Source of the DNA: Piezodorus guildinii
Lineage: Eukaryota; Arthropoda; Insecta; Hemiptera; Pentatomidae
Length of the DNA: 64,000 nucleotides
Assembly: GCA_023052935.1 (NCBI GenBank)
Contig: CM041294.1
Location: 101,402,116 to 101,466,115, forward strand
Reading direction: 5' to 3'
The notes beneath the pieces are model-generated. The model did no database searches. It was not told where the DNA came from and saw nothing but the letters and a program-made list of their open reading frames with translations. Made by a program: the position numbers and the translations under genes. Below are positions 31,762-44,755 of this stretch, piece by piece. Each line of letters starts with the position of its first letter. Within the stretch, counting starts at the first letter, position 1.

Positions 31762-34025
31762 GTATTAAAATTTAAAAGCTCTTTAGTTTCCGAAAAAAAT
31801 TCCCACCGAAGCTCCTGTAGATTTTATTTCGGTGCAATAAAAACATTTTCTTACTAATAAAACTTGTCTACATATTATAAATGTAATTTTTTATTATATT
31901 ATACACAATTTTAATCATGCTCACAATAACGATCTTATTGTCTTGATTATCTCTGTTGCAGATACATGATTCTTACCATCAAATATTTATCTTTACAATT
32001 CTATAATTAAATTAAAAGAAACCTAACAGTTTTTTTCTAATGACATACTTTTTAAATTATATTCATTATTGATATTGTTACATTACTTACATTACGTTAT
32101 ATTACATATATATTGTTTGGTCTAATCTGTATGAAGTTAGTTAAATAAACAAAACAAAAAAAAAAAAAACAAAGACAAAAAAAAAAAAACGATTTCGATT
32201 TCTCATTATAAAATAAAAAATAAAATTCCTTTTAGTATAACTGATTTATTTTTTAGATCTTCTGTTTTTTTTATATAGTACTTTTTTATTTTTTTTGTAA
32301 TATATTACTTAAATAAATTAATTGGAAATGTTTTAATTTTTTTTAATGAACTCTTCAAAATTTGGAGAATTAAATAATTTACAAAGTTTTCCTACATTTT
32401 CTGATTCGAAAGATTTTCTACCAGGCAATTATTTTTCGGCGAATGGAGTAGTAATGGTGTACCGTATAATATAGAAGATCTAACACCTTTGTACAGTATT
32501 ATTCTGAAACTTATATTTGGAGTTCTTAGGAGATGGTTGAATTTTTATGATACCATACCTTAGATAATTTTGAAATGCAATGATTGTTAAATTTTAAGTA
32601 TACGAAAAACAGATAAAATAATTTTTCATTTCTTTTTGAATAATTTATTTATTTTTTTATATCTCATGATTTTGTATATAGTGCTTAAGGTTTGTATGTT
32701 TTTTGTTGTTTTAGTTTTATTGCAATGTAATAATTTAATAAATTAATTAATAAACACATTTAAAAGATTAATGTTTGTTTTTATTAAATTGCTAAAAGTG
32801 AGATAATAATATATATTTATAAACATCTAGGTAAATAAACCAATATATTTGTGTGCGATAATATTAGAGCCTGTGAAGTCATATTGATCTTTTAGCTTGA
32901 ATTAAACAGAATAAATAAGTTAAACATCTTAACGAAACCGTACATATTTTATCTGATAGCTCTATTACTTAAAGTTTCTTTTTAAGTCCCTTTGTACATA
33001 GACTCCTCCTCCAGACAATTGTTTCGCAAAACTGTTGAACCATTGAAAAAATATTCCGAAATAATAGGGAAAGAGCAGAGTCAGCATTGTGGTTTGAGTC
33101 ACTTTTTAAAAATGCAAACAGTATACTTTCATATTTATCTTGATTATACCATAACGTCCTCAGTTGTCAATCAGTCTGTCAGGCGTTGTGAAGGTTTCAT
33201 ATCCGGCACCGATCTAACGCAATGTACGAATTCAGTAAAAGCAGGGATTCGAAAAGGTTTTGCTATTCGTAACAATGTCTTTCATCGCCAACAGTAACAT
33301 TTAGGAGATAAGTTAATAGTAACCTATAAGTTCGTGTTCTCGCTAATGCATAGCTGTTTTTATAGATCGCACGTAAAATGTTAATGTTTTTTCGCAACAC
33401 CAATTTAGTATCATGTCATGATTAAAGTTTCTTATTTTTTTTCCTTTTTACTATATATCGATAAAGTTTATTGATGTTTATCTATTATTTTATGTTAACG
33501 TTTTAGATTTGTTTCTCCTCCGGGTTGTGAGTATCGCTACTATCTTAATACTGACCATAATCTAGTATTATGCATACCTTACGCAATTTGATGCCATCGC
33601 TGAGTAGCAGGTGGAAATTTAAAACTATTAAACAGAGGTCTAAAAGAACTTCTAACGAATCATAAAAGTGTTTTTACTCATTCGAACAATGTTCTACAGG
33701 CAACTATCATTAAAAATGCTATTTTGGAATTCCTATAATTTTTTACTTGTATTTTCTTACTAATGTAGCAGTAGCAGAGTATCATATAGTAGAGAATGTT
33801 TAATAACACCATTGTAAAATTTTAATCTGAAGTGCTTTGCCTTGATACCGATCGTCAACAAGATTTGTTGACACCTTAGCATTCAGTGCCACAGGAAAGG
33901 AAGCACTGATAGTGGAACCTACAATTAGATATAAAATGAGCTGGATCTATACGAAAAAAAAAACATTTATCCAAAATGTATTTCCTCATCTAAGAAATGT
34001 TTCGCGAAGAGTTCGGTGAAAGAGC
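31762..34025. other. No gene or recognised repeat
   Basis: AT-rich sequence. The 101-codon frame at 32992-33297 has no recognised motif, no repeat relatives in the window and no supporting composition. An old-looking A-rich stretch lies near 32155-32190. Confidence 0.45.
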
Positions 34026-34696
34026 ATTTACAAATCCTATTAAATGACCCTTACCCTTCGTCGTAAACCTATGACAGTCTACAGTACAGTATCCTTTAAT
34101 GACACTCGGCTCGTTATTGTTTAAACGAACAGATACCTCGGACCCCATGTTGATAAACGTCTACCTTGGAATCCTCATACTAGTCTAAAACTTAAAGAAA
34201 CGGCTCGCCGTTTCTTTAAATTTAACACTTACTAGACAAACCGTCAAACCTTCTTCTAAACTACTATTATAAAATCTATCTGGACTTGAGTTACGGGGCT
34301 ATACCAAGCCATCGAATTCCGCTCGCATCCAATCCTTACAATCCAAAATCCTTCGTAAAATTCTTAACGCTCCTTATTTTTTCAGGAATTAAGTGATACA
34401 CAAAGAACTTATTATTCCCTATGTTACTGTTTTGGCCCGAAAAATTTATGAATCCTTTCATGATAAACTCCATCCCCACTCTAGCCCACTATTTTCTATC
34501 CAAGCTTCCTCTTCGTTCCCTGATAACCCTTCGAGGTGTTTGAAATGAAGATGGCTTCGAGATCTGCTTGTTTAGATTGACTACTAGAGTACTGCCAATG
34601 GGCAGTTTTTCTTCATGTATTTTATCATTAACCAACATATTTACATGATGAAGTATAATATACAGTTGTAAACTATAAACATATTTAAAAAAAAAG
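34026..34696 (+). pseudogene. Jockey-type LINE 3' fragment, decayed
   Basis: Same family as 905-2009. cccttcgtcgtaaacctatgac matches the TLRRKPMT codons, then tatcctttaatgacactc, gttgataaacgtcta..ttggaatcctcata (VDKRLTWNPH), atcgaattccgctcgcatcc (SNSSRIQS), and cgaggtgtttgaaatgaagatgg (RRLKRRW). The 3' UTR has ctgccaatgggcagt and ends in an A-run (34687-34696). Deletions remove parts of the thumb region, and stops and frameshifts occur throughout, so it is older than the 905 copy. Confidence 0.75.
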
Positions 34697-36126
34697 AGAA
34701 ATATTACCTTAACATCACTAAAACTTGAACAAATATTTTAAATAAAACTTCAATACAATATTATTAACAAATTTATTCATCTTTTGGATTTATTTTTGAA
34801 TGTATGAGTATATAGCATACATAATGTAAATGTATAACATATATAACATACTGAGGATTAATGAGTACGGTAAGTCACCGGTTCATGTATATTTATGCTC
34901 AAGTGTCTGGTCATATCTGATCGTACCTTGTCGCTCAGCTAGATTATTAAGATAATTACTGAGTCTAAAGAATTTCTTCCTGGTGCGGCTTATAAAAACC
35001 AATTAACAATTATCTGTTAACTGTTAAAAAAAAAAAATCCGGTCCATATTGAAGTGTAAGGTCAAGTCAATTAAATTTTACTTATTTTCTTTCCTTTCAT
35101 TGATGAAAAAATTCATACGACCATTGCGTTCAAAAGTAATTAATTATAACTCTATTAACGGAAATAATGTGACTAGGTCTATTTCGGATAATGTAACAGA
35201 GTTATGGTAAATTCCTTTAAGAATTTGTGTACTAATAAAAACTTCGTATATAGCAAAAAACAATCATTCGCGTCGTATATAGTTTCGAGTCTGTTGAAGC
35301 GTATATGTATTTACCTTTTTTTTCTGTTTTTCTTGACGTAGCGGAGGCTTTCTTTTCGGATGATATGCACAGATCATACAGTTATGTACTTCATAATAAA
35401 ATAAAAAGAATATTCTTGCCTTAGTGCATTATGCACCGTATTTATCCAGTGGAATGTGTCAAGCCGAATATAGTTTCTATTCTACAAACTTACGAATAAG
35501 CATCTGACTTTTTCTTTTTATAGGAAATAAGAACTAGTGGAAATTGTTTCCACTGATGGATCTCAAAATAGAAAAGAAAAAAAAGTAACGTAGGTTTTTT
35601 GCTTGTTCACTAACAAGAAAAAAAAAACTATCCGTTCAATAACCCTATTCATCTTGGATGACGATAGATAAGAAGAGTATTACATATAAGAAGACTAAAT
35701 ATATAAACAATTAACAACAGGCAAAATATAAAGTCTTATATGAACTTTTTTTTTTCTTTAACTAAAGTCTTCAAACTTATATAAATATGGTAAATATCAT
35801 TCAACGAACGTTGATATAAGGACGATAGATTTCGTACAAAGAATTCAAAATAATGTATACTCTCTTTGAAATATTAATAATTTATTCACCTTATCCATGA
35901 ACTCAATCATTTGGTTCGATCCCTATCCAGCTCCACACACTCTTACCATCCCCTAGAAGGTTGAAACGGCAGTTACTCCGGGACTTTGGTAAACATGTAT
36001 ATATTGGAGTTCTAGTATTCATACATGTTACCTACATACACGATTCTCTTCTTAATGTGCTGTATGTTTGCGGATTGTATAACGTCTAGACTTTGTAAAT
36101 ATTTTATTAATTCTTCATTATATATT
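34697..36126. other. No gene or recognised repeat
   Basis: AT-rich sequence. A box-B-like word ggttcgatccc at 35918-35928 has no accompanying box A, so no tRNA or SINE is called. Confidence 0.45.
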
Positions 36127-36247
36127 ATTTTATTTATTTTCTCTCTGGCGCGACAGGCCGTGTAGGCCCTTGGCCTCGTTGTGTAATCTCCTGGAAAATA
36201 TACTCACGATATTTTACAGGGTAGGGTCATCACTCCTTACGCCAAAT
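36127..36247 (-). repeat. 3' part of tRNA-derived SINE family A, antisense
   Basis: ctggcgcgacaggccgtgtagg, tgtaatctcctgg and ggtcatcactccttacgcc match the complement of the tail of the copy at 63298-63576. The tRNA head is missing. Confidence 0.65.
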
Positions 36248-37019
36248 ATTATTTTATAGTTTTCTAAATATTGTATGAATGTTATACTTGATCACTATTA
36301 CAAATATCCTAATAAGGACAGATTGCAATATTCAATAAAAATAATTGAATCTAAATATATATATTTATTTATTCGGATATATTACACTTTGTCTCAGTGG
36401 ACCATAATAATATTGCTATATGATCACATTCATACGACATTTACAGTATAAACAAAGGAAAGTAAAAATAAATAAAGGTATATAATAGAAACATTTATAA
36501 ATTAAGTAAACTATACTCTCTACTATATAAATTTTCTAAACTAAAAATTAGACAGAAGCTGAATACGCTATCTACTCAAACCCATATGGATTTGCGCCTC
36601 ACAGATTTACTGCTCAACAAAAAAGACTTAAATAAAAAAAACTGTAATAAATGTTAATAATTTTTTTTAGACTCTTAACGACAGCATCTTGGTACATAAA
36701 CAAAAAAACCCTTCAGTTATTCCACAACTACCAAGAGTTGACTAACACATACGAACTCTCTATTCGCGTTTTCATAGCAAACTGCACAGACACATAGTCA
36801 ATAGTTTAAATGCCTGTTAGAATAAGGGTTAAGAGAACTGGATGAGAGACCAATCCGCTAAATTAAAGAATAGGAAGGAGTAATCCTGGGAGCTTTCCTT
36901 CCCATACCTATCCTATTATGTCTGCTAAGATTTCTATAGGACGTTCACTTATTGTCAGATAAATATATGTGGATAAAAATATATGAATTGAGAATGCGTA
37001 TATGGTTGACTGTGGGTAT
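36248..37019. other. No gene or recognised repeat
   Basis: AT-rich sequence. The minus-strand frame at 36908-37120 runs into the PLE relic and has no motif. Confidence 0.4.
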
Positions 37020-37330
37020 ATGGAGGAGAAGTTCGTTGAGGGTGCAGTCAAATTAACATACAATACAATACATAAAGATGATAAGTAAAAGAAATTATAC
37101 TGATAATTATAACTAAACATAATTAATGTTTTATTTTGTTTCTAATCATCAGTATAATTTCTTTTACTTATCATATTTATATATTGTATTTTACTACTGG
37201 TTGTTATATTGTTGGTTATAGCCATGAAGAAGGTCTAAAATTTAGGCCAAAACGTCGGCACTATAGAATTAAGATTTACTTAATTGTGTGTTTATTTGAC
37301 TGTACATTTAACTAATTTCTCCTCTCGAAT
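37020..37330. mobile_element. PLE-like mini-composite with inverted arms
   Basis: Inner inverted arms of about 45 bp (37062-37108 and 37149-37193; gataagtaaaagaaattata and its complement). Outer inverted words are also present (gcagtcaaatta at 37044-37055; tttgactgta at 37299-37308). The plus half carries a decayed hammerhead core at 37221. No coding part. It resembles the composites at 7706 and 13775 but belongs to another subfamily. Confidence 0.5.
37221..37259 (+). ncRNA. Decayed hammerhead motif with preserved stem II
   Basis: GCC, AUGAAGA (for CUGAUGA), GGUCUAAA/UUUAGGCC hairpin, AAAAC (for GAAAC), GUC, GGC. Stems I and II still pair, but both core boxes are mutated, so it should be inactive. 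Confidence 0.45.
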
Positions 37331-38839
37331 ATATATGAAGACAAAAGAAAAAAATCAAGTCAATACTCTTTGGTATTCCAGATATTATGATCGCCAAAAG
37401 TTTTGGAGTTTAAAAATGATGTAAGACGCATGTTAAATAACATGTAACCGATTAATGGAGGCTGAATAGTGAATTAATTAAAAGCACATTATGAATATCT
37501 GTTTTTATCCCTATTAACATTAATGTTTTAAAATTAAACTTCTAACAACCTAGTAGCCTGGTCAAGCGTTATTTCAATAACGAAAAGATTTTTCTCTAGC
37601 TTAGCAAGCCATTTAAATTTCTGACACGTACGCAAAATACCAAGTGAAAACATAAACTGTTAGCAACCGTACAATACTGACACAATCGCATACCTCAACG
37701 TAGCACTACTGACACCTTAACGATAACAGTGATCAAGTCGCTGATAGCTGTTACAGTGGAATAGTTTACACCTGCCGTCCAATCTTTATCCTTTTTGTAC
37801 CGATCTGCAGAATATAGTGTTTTCGACGAAAGTAAGGTCAACCCGACGGATACTTTCGAAAATTATTTGTGTATGATATATTTTTTTTAATTTTAGAACG
37901 GCACCGAACGAGGTCGCACAATCGTTTTTTCGGCCCAGTTAAGGTCTGACCTTCACACTACTGTCTGACGGCGGCCCGACCTCAGCTGACACTCCGGTAT
38001 CACTTGGCTTAGAGATTCCGATCAAGATCTTCGAGAAAGGATATAGATTCGGCTAAAAAGGCAGGGGACTTTGCCTAACTCCTAAGCAGGATAAAAATGT
38101 ATACATTAAGAAAGTAATTCATTCAGACATCTTGGTCGAAAAAAACAACCAAAGATAATTGAGACGTTAATTTCCAAAAGGTACTTTGGTACCGGTATTA
38201 ACCATGACGGTTGAGGAGAAAGAGAAAATTAAGCGTTCTAGAAAAAAAAAAAAAAAAAAAAAAAACAGGAAAAACCGGCGGTAATAAAACAGCTATTCCA
38301 ATTTTTCATAGACTGATCGATCTTCCAATACTGGAAATTATTTGAATTATAATGTTGAAATTCGAGATGAAAAAAAAAATATGGGTCGTCAATATCAACA
38401 TAGGCCAAAAAGTCAACGACAAAAACAAAAAAAGGGAGATTAATTTAATTCTTTCGCAGATAGATCAATATTTTAAACTGTTATAAAGCCAATTCCTGAA
38501 TGTCCGAAGTTCCATAATACAAATGGCAGGTGCACTGAAAAAAAACAAAAAAAAAACTGTGTGTACCACCAACTCATACAGTCAATAGTCACATTCAGAT
38601 TAGGTACAATAGTATAATTCATGATGTTTTATCTCTACAATGTGATGATGTTTTTACAATTAAATAAAACAATAATAACATAAAATGTATCCTAAACATA
38701 ATCTAATTTTACAAACGTACTGTTCTTTCCAACGAAATTCCTGTGCAAAAACGCGAATTTTAATTTTTTTTTTTACGCATTTGGCTTTTTACATATTTTT
38801 ATTCTCACCCTTTAGTTTTCACATATAAAAATTTTTTGT
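37331..38839. other. No gene recognised; GC-richer patch at about 37890-38110
   Basis: The patch (cggcaccgaacgaggtcgca onward) has short open stretches in several frames, but no domain was recognised. It could be an old LINE ORF fragment. A-run at 38242-38265. Confidence 0.4.
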
Positions 38840-39145
38840 AAAACGTTTCAAATAAATACAGTTTTATATTCGTACATATATCATATTGAATATTAAAACC
38901 TATTCGAATGCCAGAACAGTTATTATCCTTTTTATGACAAACTTCATTCACACTAGTTCTGCTTCCTCTTCAATTCCTGATAATCCTCAAAATGGGATGA
39001 TGTATGATGATAGGTACAGTTGAAATGATCTTTACTTAATGATTCGCAAATATTTACTAAAATCGTTTTCGGAACTTTATTTGTATATATTATTAATTCA
39101 ATAATAGCGATACAAGAATAAGTAATAACATATTTTTTTTTCATT
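38840..39145 (+). repeat. Jockey-type LINE scrap joined to dispersed repeat R2
   Basis: About 38886-38995 matches the LINE codons near 1700-1830 (attaaaacctatt, cttcctcttcaattcctgataatcctc). About 39024-39145 (gatctttacttaatg, aaatatttactaaaatcgttttcgg) recurs at 44124-44175 and 40413-40465. Both parts also occur near each other at 44101-44755, in the other order. Confidence 0.45.
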
Positions 39146-41859
39146 TAAAATAAATTATAAAATTGTAGACATTCAATACTAACTAGAATCGATAAAGTAC
39201 AGTATCGATGCTCCATAGAGTATTTTTTACGTTTGTATGGTTTTGTTAGTTACTGCCTAATGTATACAAAATATTTCTTAAAGAGTTTCTTGAAAAGAAT
39301 AAAATAAATTATTGATAATAATAACATTAAAAAAAAATATAGATATGATTCACATTCAGACAGCTTGAGGTTGTGCAAAAAGATGAACTTCGAAGGATCA
39401 AGGATATAGACATTCTTGACCCCTACTGTAGTATTGCATATATGTAGACCACAATCCCCATTTTTTTTCTCTTTTGCAGTTTTGAGGTTCGAGAACGATT
39501 TCCCTGAGATAGGAGAATTCTTTGCAAACGAAGGAGATGGAACTATAACGAAGTGGCTATAATGTAAGTGTCAGAACTGACATTACAATGTCGCCGCCAC
39601 ACTCACTTACATAAGCAACAAAGTCCGCTTTCTCTAGATCCCTGCCCGGTGCTCCAATTTTTGACAACCTGTTTATTCGGCGGTGGCAAGGTTTCTAGGG
39701 GCCAAGATACCTTTCATTTTTCAAAGCGATCTCCGGTTCCTACCTCAGTTGAAATATCCTGTAGATATAAAAGAAATGGACCTAATTATTGTAGGATATA
39801 TTTTGGAATTCAACAGACGTTTTTTGAAAGTTAAAACTAATATACGTAAATCAAATGGGAATTTCCGGATATTTTGTATTACTGAGACTTATCGACTTGG
39901 TCTCGTTTTATAGAAACATGACGATCTTAACTTTTCTTGTTGAAATCAATAATAATAATTGTAGCCTATTTACAAGGTGGTAAATTCAAAAACGAGAGAA
40001 AAAATAAAAAAACACATTCCTAGACTGCAAGCTAAAACTTCTTACTTTCACCGGCACACAGTAGGAAAAATCATCAATTTAGGTAGAAAAAAGTCTAAAG
40101 TTTGGAATTTTCCGGTGCTTCACCTTTTTATAATTATGTGGCAAGACTCTTAACACTAATATTTCCCACCATACCTTTTATAATTTTTTTAATATTTTTT
40201 TTCGTAATCTGGGACCCCAAAGGTTAAATATAGACAAGTTTCAGAATTGTGTCCTCCTAAATCGGTCATAATTCATTCCCACTCTGCGGCAGTACGAATC
40301 TTGTTACGTACTTAATCAAAGATTTTTTTTTTTAAATTAAAGACATAAATATTTCCTTTATTTACACATTTTGTATATGTACTCATATTCGCTGATTTAT
40401 AGTTGTTAAGAAATGATCTTTACGTAAACTTTTACAAAAAATTACTAAAATGGTTTACAGGAATTTTAATAGTATACTCCAAATGGAGTTTCTTTAAAAA
40501 TTTAAAACTAAATATTAAGTTTGTAAAATTTGGGGATTATTTTATATTGAAATACTAATTCTAGTAAAGATAAAGATATTTTAAGAATATATTCACCAAT
40601 ATTGTGAATCTCTTTTAATAAAAATTTTTAATTAGAATTTGTCTAAATATGTTCCATATTTTTCTGTTTCATTTGTATTCTAGTTTTGGTATTAATTTTG
40701 TATATTATTATTAAAAGATACCTTTAATTTATTAATATTATATTCATTAAGATAAAAAAAATGTATGTTCATGTTTTGGATTTTTAATATTTTTATTTTA
40801 TTCTTTTTTGATAGTTTGACTTTGTTCATATTTTACTTAAATTTATTTGTATTTTTAATTTAGGGCTACAATAATCCTATTGGCTGAGGAGCCTTAATGT
40901 TACTAAATAAATAAATGTTTATTATTCTTTTTCATCTTTATCATTCATGTATGTTTTATTTTTTGATCTAAGACCCTAAAATTCTTTTTTTAATATATAG
41001 TAATGTTATTTTAAAAGTTCTTGTCCTAGAATAATTAAAATAATTTATTATAATTATTATTATCATTATAATTATTATTTATTATAAATATTTTAAACCT
41101 GTTCTTGATTATTATATATTTCTTTCAGATATTAATTGGCTTTATTGGTTAATTTTTGTTTTATGTATATAAATATATTATTTTGTATGTTTTGTTTGAA
41201 AAATGAACGGAGGATATAAGAAAAAAAATTGATTTGATCTGTTAATATTGCAAAAAAAAAAAAAAAAAAAAAAAATAGAAGTGTCACTAGATTAAGTAAT
41301 TCAAAGTTTAATTTATTAATATACTGATATTATAATCACATATACTGACAATCTACATTTTAACTAAAGATATTTTCTTATTCAATTTTCTCGGTAAAAT
41401 AATGAACTGACTATTCGATAACTAATTCTATTTATTTAATTATGATTGGTGTAATTGGTTATGAAGACATTGTATACTTATAGGCCATTCTCAATGAAAC
41501 GTACAAACGCTGTCCAAATGATTTCCCTCTTACAGAAACTCGTTATTTTCCAACTTTTTTTTTTTTCTTTTCTGGTAGACAATTTTTTTGCTCTACTTGG
41601 TGCACATTCATTAGTTGAAATAAATGACTAATTCCTGTATGAAAAATTTGAATAAATGTCCGAAAAGTCATTGGCTCGCCCTGTCCAAATTCAGATTTGG
41701 CAACTTCAACGTGGTACCCAGTCAAGGTGCTGGAAAGATTTTACTCGTTCGGTCCATTGCGTTCATACATAACACTCTATCGTTTCAGAATACAGAATCG
41801 CAGGCTTAGAAAACGGTTATATCAGTTTCAAATAAATAAAACTGAAATGTCTAAGGGAT
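39146..41859. other. No gene recognised; one R2 fragment
   Basis: Repeat R2 words (gatctttacgtaaactttta, attactaaaatggttt) lie at 40413-40460. The overlapping frames at 39568-39913 are short and motif-free. The rest is AT-rich, with an A-run at about 41250-41275. Confidence 0.45.
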
Positions 41860-42420
41860 TTTGCGTATTGGCGCACCCCAAACGGTTTTTGTCGCCGTGA
41901 TCTCCCTTCAAGCCATAAAAAGGCTCGCAAAAGCCGTTACAAGAGGTTTGTAACCGCCTTCTGTATCTTTAACGTTGGCAGGGAGGGAGACGTACGCTAG
42001 TGAGTCAGAGTATTTTTATTGGCCGTCATTGTCGCACCCAATCTACCTCTGCTAGTTATTTTTAATTGTTAATTTTCTATTTTTCCGGATAGGGTTCAGC
42101 TTAATGTGATTGGTGTATATTCGTTATTTTGGAGAGAAAACGTTTTGGAAAACCTTCCATTCGTCATTGACGCATCCGTCATTAGCGCACCCCACAGAAG
42201 GTGTGCTAATGATGAAACGGATGTATTTGTTTTTTTTCCTTTGAAACTAACAGCTCTGGTACGGAGAAATATTATAGTTCACACTTCATCGTACTCAATC
42301 GGCTGCTGATCGTATATAGAAGCGAATTTTTTAAAATATTTAGACATTCAAAACCTTCGGGAGATCATCCAAAAATTGGCTCAACACTAGATCGTCATTA
42401 GCTCACTTTTGATTTCTGGA
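41860..42420. repeat. Region with recurring 'cgtcattagcgcaccc' words
   Basis: gcgtattggcgcacccc (41863-41879), gccgtcattgtcgcaccc (42023-42040), ccgtcattagcgcacccc (42177-42194), its inverted form ggtgtgctaatgatg (42200-42214), and cgtcattagctcac (42393-42406). The pair at 42172-42223 forms a hairpin. Could be termini of an old DNA element; no family recognised. Confidence 0.4.
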
Positions 42421-42729
42421 ATAATTATTAGTTTTAATTATTTAAATAATTATTAATGGAATTAATTTATTTTGATAATTAAACCAAATCAAGCTCTGCT
42501 GAGTGCTACATCAGATCAGATGTCATATATAGGGCCACAAAACAAAAAAAGAGGATGGACCGAAAATTCAACTATTGAAATTTTCAAGAAAGACGAACCC
42601 TATTGTTCGTTTTGCTTACTTATATTTTTATTGCAAAATATGTATCATTAGTGAAATATGAAATCCTTTCAACCAATTGTTATGATCAAAGTGTTATATG
42701 TGTGTGTATAATCATATGCAAATGCAAAT

Positions 42730-42766
<37 letters not shown>

Positions 42767-43344
42767 TTGACTGATTTAGATATCTACAATTAATGATTTT
42801 AAATCATCAAATTAAAATTCAATCAAGTGAAATTAATTTCTGAAGGACTGTCTGAGAGTATAAGCTACACGAATGTTTTGAACAACGTAACACCTGATTG
42901 AATAAACTCGATTGGTTCCATATTATCAATATTTGAAAGCAATACATTTTTTTTTATTCGCTCGCATTATTCCCCTAGTTTTCAATATGCAAATCATCCT
43001 TGTCAGAGGGTGACAGAGAATACAAGACATAAAAAAGCTAAGGGTTTCTATAAGGTTTTAAAAATCAGGTGTCGGAGATAATACAATAGGGCTCAAGGTG
43101 AATATTTTTGGAGAAACCGTACAATAACAAAGGCTACAATACTCTTTTTAAAAATGCGATATTAAATAGATAATAGGTTGCATTAATATACTTTTTTGTT
43201 TTTCCCTGAAAATCGCCTCAAGGTAAATATTGGTTCTATTGCAATCATTTTGGAAACTACCCATTATCACCACTATTATTGTATGAAATATATGATAATA
43301 TGAGTGTTATTTTACAAAATATTGTTCGGTAAATAGTAATTACA
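42421..43344. other. No gene; (TA)n microsatellite at 42735-42762
   Basis: Only a dinucleotide tract and AT-rich DNA are visible. Confidence 0.5.
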
Positions 43345-43625
43345 GGGAGTAGAGATCTCTAGTGGACAGAGCCCTACTGTTCTTCTTGTCCCAGGTTCAA
43401 ATCCCGATTGTAGCAGAATAATTATTTATTATTACGGCCGGGGGACGACCTTGCGGTACAACACCTTCCTGGGGAACACCCAGCATCCGTTAAGTAAGTA
43501 CCCAAAATTGGGGGAAAACCTGGTGGTTAAGAGTGAGTGATCTCACCTTAATATCTTTGCATGGGAGATGACCTAGAAATAGTACAAATCTCTATATCTA
43601 ATGAACCCAAAACCCTTCATGGATT
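43345..43625 (+). mobile_element. tRNA-derived SINE, family C, sense
   Basis: The head has a box-A-like tctctagtggacagagccc (43355-43373) and box B caggttcaaatcccg (43393-43407). The body includes gggggacgaccttgcggtac and aaaattgggggaaaacc, shared in diverged form with the antisense copy at 6425-6682. No clear target duplication. Confidence 0.65.
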
Positions 43626-43732
43626 GTGGAGTTCCAGGATTTTTTAAAAGTGTATTAAAGCCATACAAATATTTCCTTCGTTCACAGATTTTTATCAGTA
43701 TAAAAACTAGCAATTTAAAATTATTTTTACAT

Positions 43733-43880
43733 TAGGGGTACTCACTACGTTTGCTATAGCATGCTATTTGGGCTATTGTGCTAAACCCATCAATTTTATA
43801 TAGGAAATAACTGTAGAAACTCGACGGGTTTAGCAAAATAACACAAATAGCATGCATAGCAAAGGTAGTGAGTACCCCTA
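43733..43880 (+). mobile_element. MITE, 144 bp, TA-flanked (copy 1)
   Basis: 43735-43878 begins GGGGTACTCACTACGTTTGC and ends with its near complement (one mismatch), flanked by TA on both sides. The 144-bp interior has no coding capacity. TA target and short size fit a Tc1/mariner-type MITE; the terminal sequence alone does not name the family. A reverse-oriented copy lies at 46378-46522. Confidence 0.8.
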
Positions 43881-43930
43881 TTATGTGAAATTATTCAAAT
43901 ACATTCTTTTAAATATTTATATGAACAAAT

Positions 43931-44100
43931 ATAGTAATACTCCCGTGCCTGTGCGATGTCAGGTACTCGTTAAAGATCCCTATCCTAATAAAACCTGGAT
44001 ACGCAAAATTTAGGACTCCCGTTGTAGCATTGTCCGATTAGTCATAGTAGTGTTAAACGAACAAAGTGACGTTAAACGAATAAACACATATAATAATACT
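43931..44100 (+). mobile_element. 5'-truncated SINE family B with 11-bp target duplication
   Basis: Flanks atagtaatact (43931-43941) and ataataatact (44090-44100) differ by one base. The insert carries only the family B 3' part: tgtcaggtactcgttaaagatccctatcctaataaaacc, aggactccc, gacgttaaa, and tail gaataaacacat. Confidence 0.7.
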
Positions 44101-44300
44101 TTAACATGTTTATGTACAAGCGTATGACCTTTACTTAAAGTTTCCCAAATATTTACTAAAATGGTTTTCAGAAAGTTAAAAAGTCTGTTAGAGTACATAC
44201 AGAATATTTTTCTAAACCAAATATCAATAATGTAAAATTTGAGGACACGTTTATATTTTAATTGATAATAAAAAGAAAACAACAACATATTTCAAGCTGT
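44101..44300 (+). repeat. Dispersed repeat R2
   Basis: acctttacttaaagtttcccaaatatttactaaaatggttttcag matches 39033-39075 and 40413-40460. Non-coding, family unknown. Confidence 0.45.
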
Positions 44301-44439
44301 ACAACGAGTATAAGCAATTAGCATGCTTGGAAACCCGATTACAAAAGGTTCTGACTGCAGTCCTGCTAACAAGAAGTGTTCAACCATATTTTCCTGTAAA
44401 AATGTTTAAATAAATAGTTTTTATTCTTCATACAAACAT

Positions 44440-44755
44440 CATATTGAACATTAAAACCTATTCTCGACATTTGATGGCCTAAACCAGGTATTATTACTTT
44501 CATAATAAACTGGATTCTCATTCTAACCCAATATTTTCAACCCTTGCTTCCTCTTCCATTCCTGATAATCCTCTAAGGCGTCTGAAAAGAAGATATCCGC
44601 GTGATCTTCTAATTTACAAACATTTTATAGAGTACTACCAATGAGTAGTTTCTCTACATCTTTGTCTTCCACGTCTTAGTTTCATACTACTCTCATTTAT
44701 TATATATATTAGTGGGAATGGAGTTGTAAATTTTAACATTTTTTTTCTTAAACAC
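44440..44755 (+). pseudogene. Jockey-type LINE C-terminal scrap and 3' UTR
   Basis: attcctgataatcctctaaggcgtctgaaaagaaga (44559-44594) corresponds to IPDNPLRRLKRR of the family C-terminus; the reading frame is broken upstream. The 3' UTR tag accaatgagtagtttctctacat follows at 44638-44660. Strongly 5'-truncated. Confidence 0.65.

Noticed and set aside
32992..33297. 101-codon plus-strand frame as a host gene
   Set aside because: No recognisable domain, no coding-like composition, no splice-supported neighbours.
35918..35928. Box-B-like ggttcgatccc as a SINE
   Set aside because: No box A upstream at a suitable distance and no similarity to SINE bodies elsewhere in the window.
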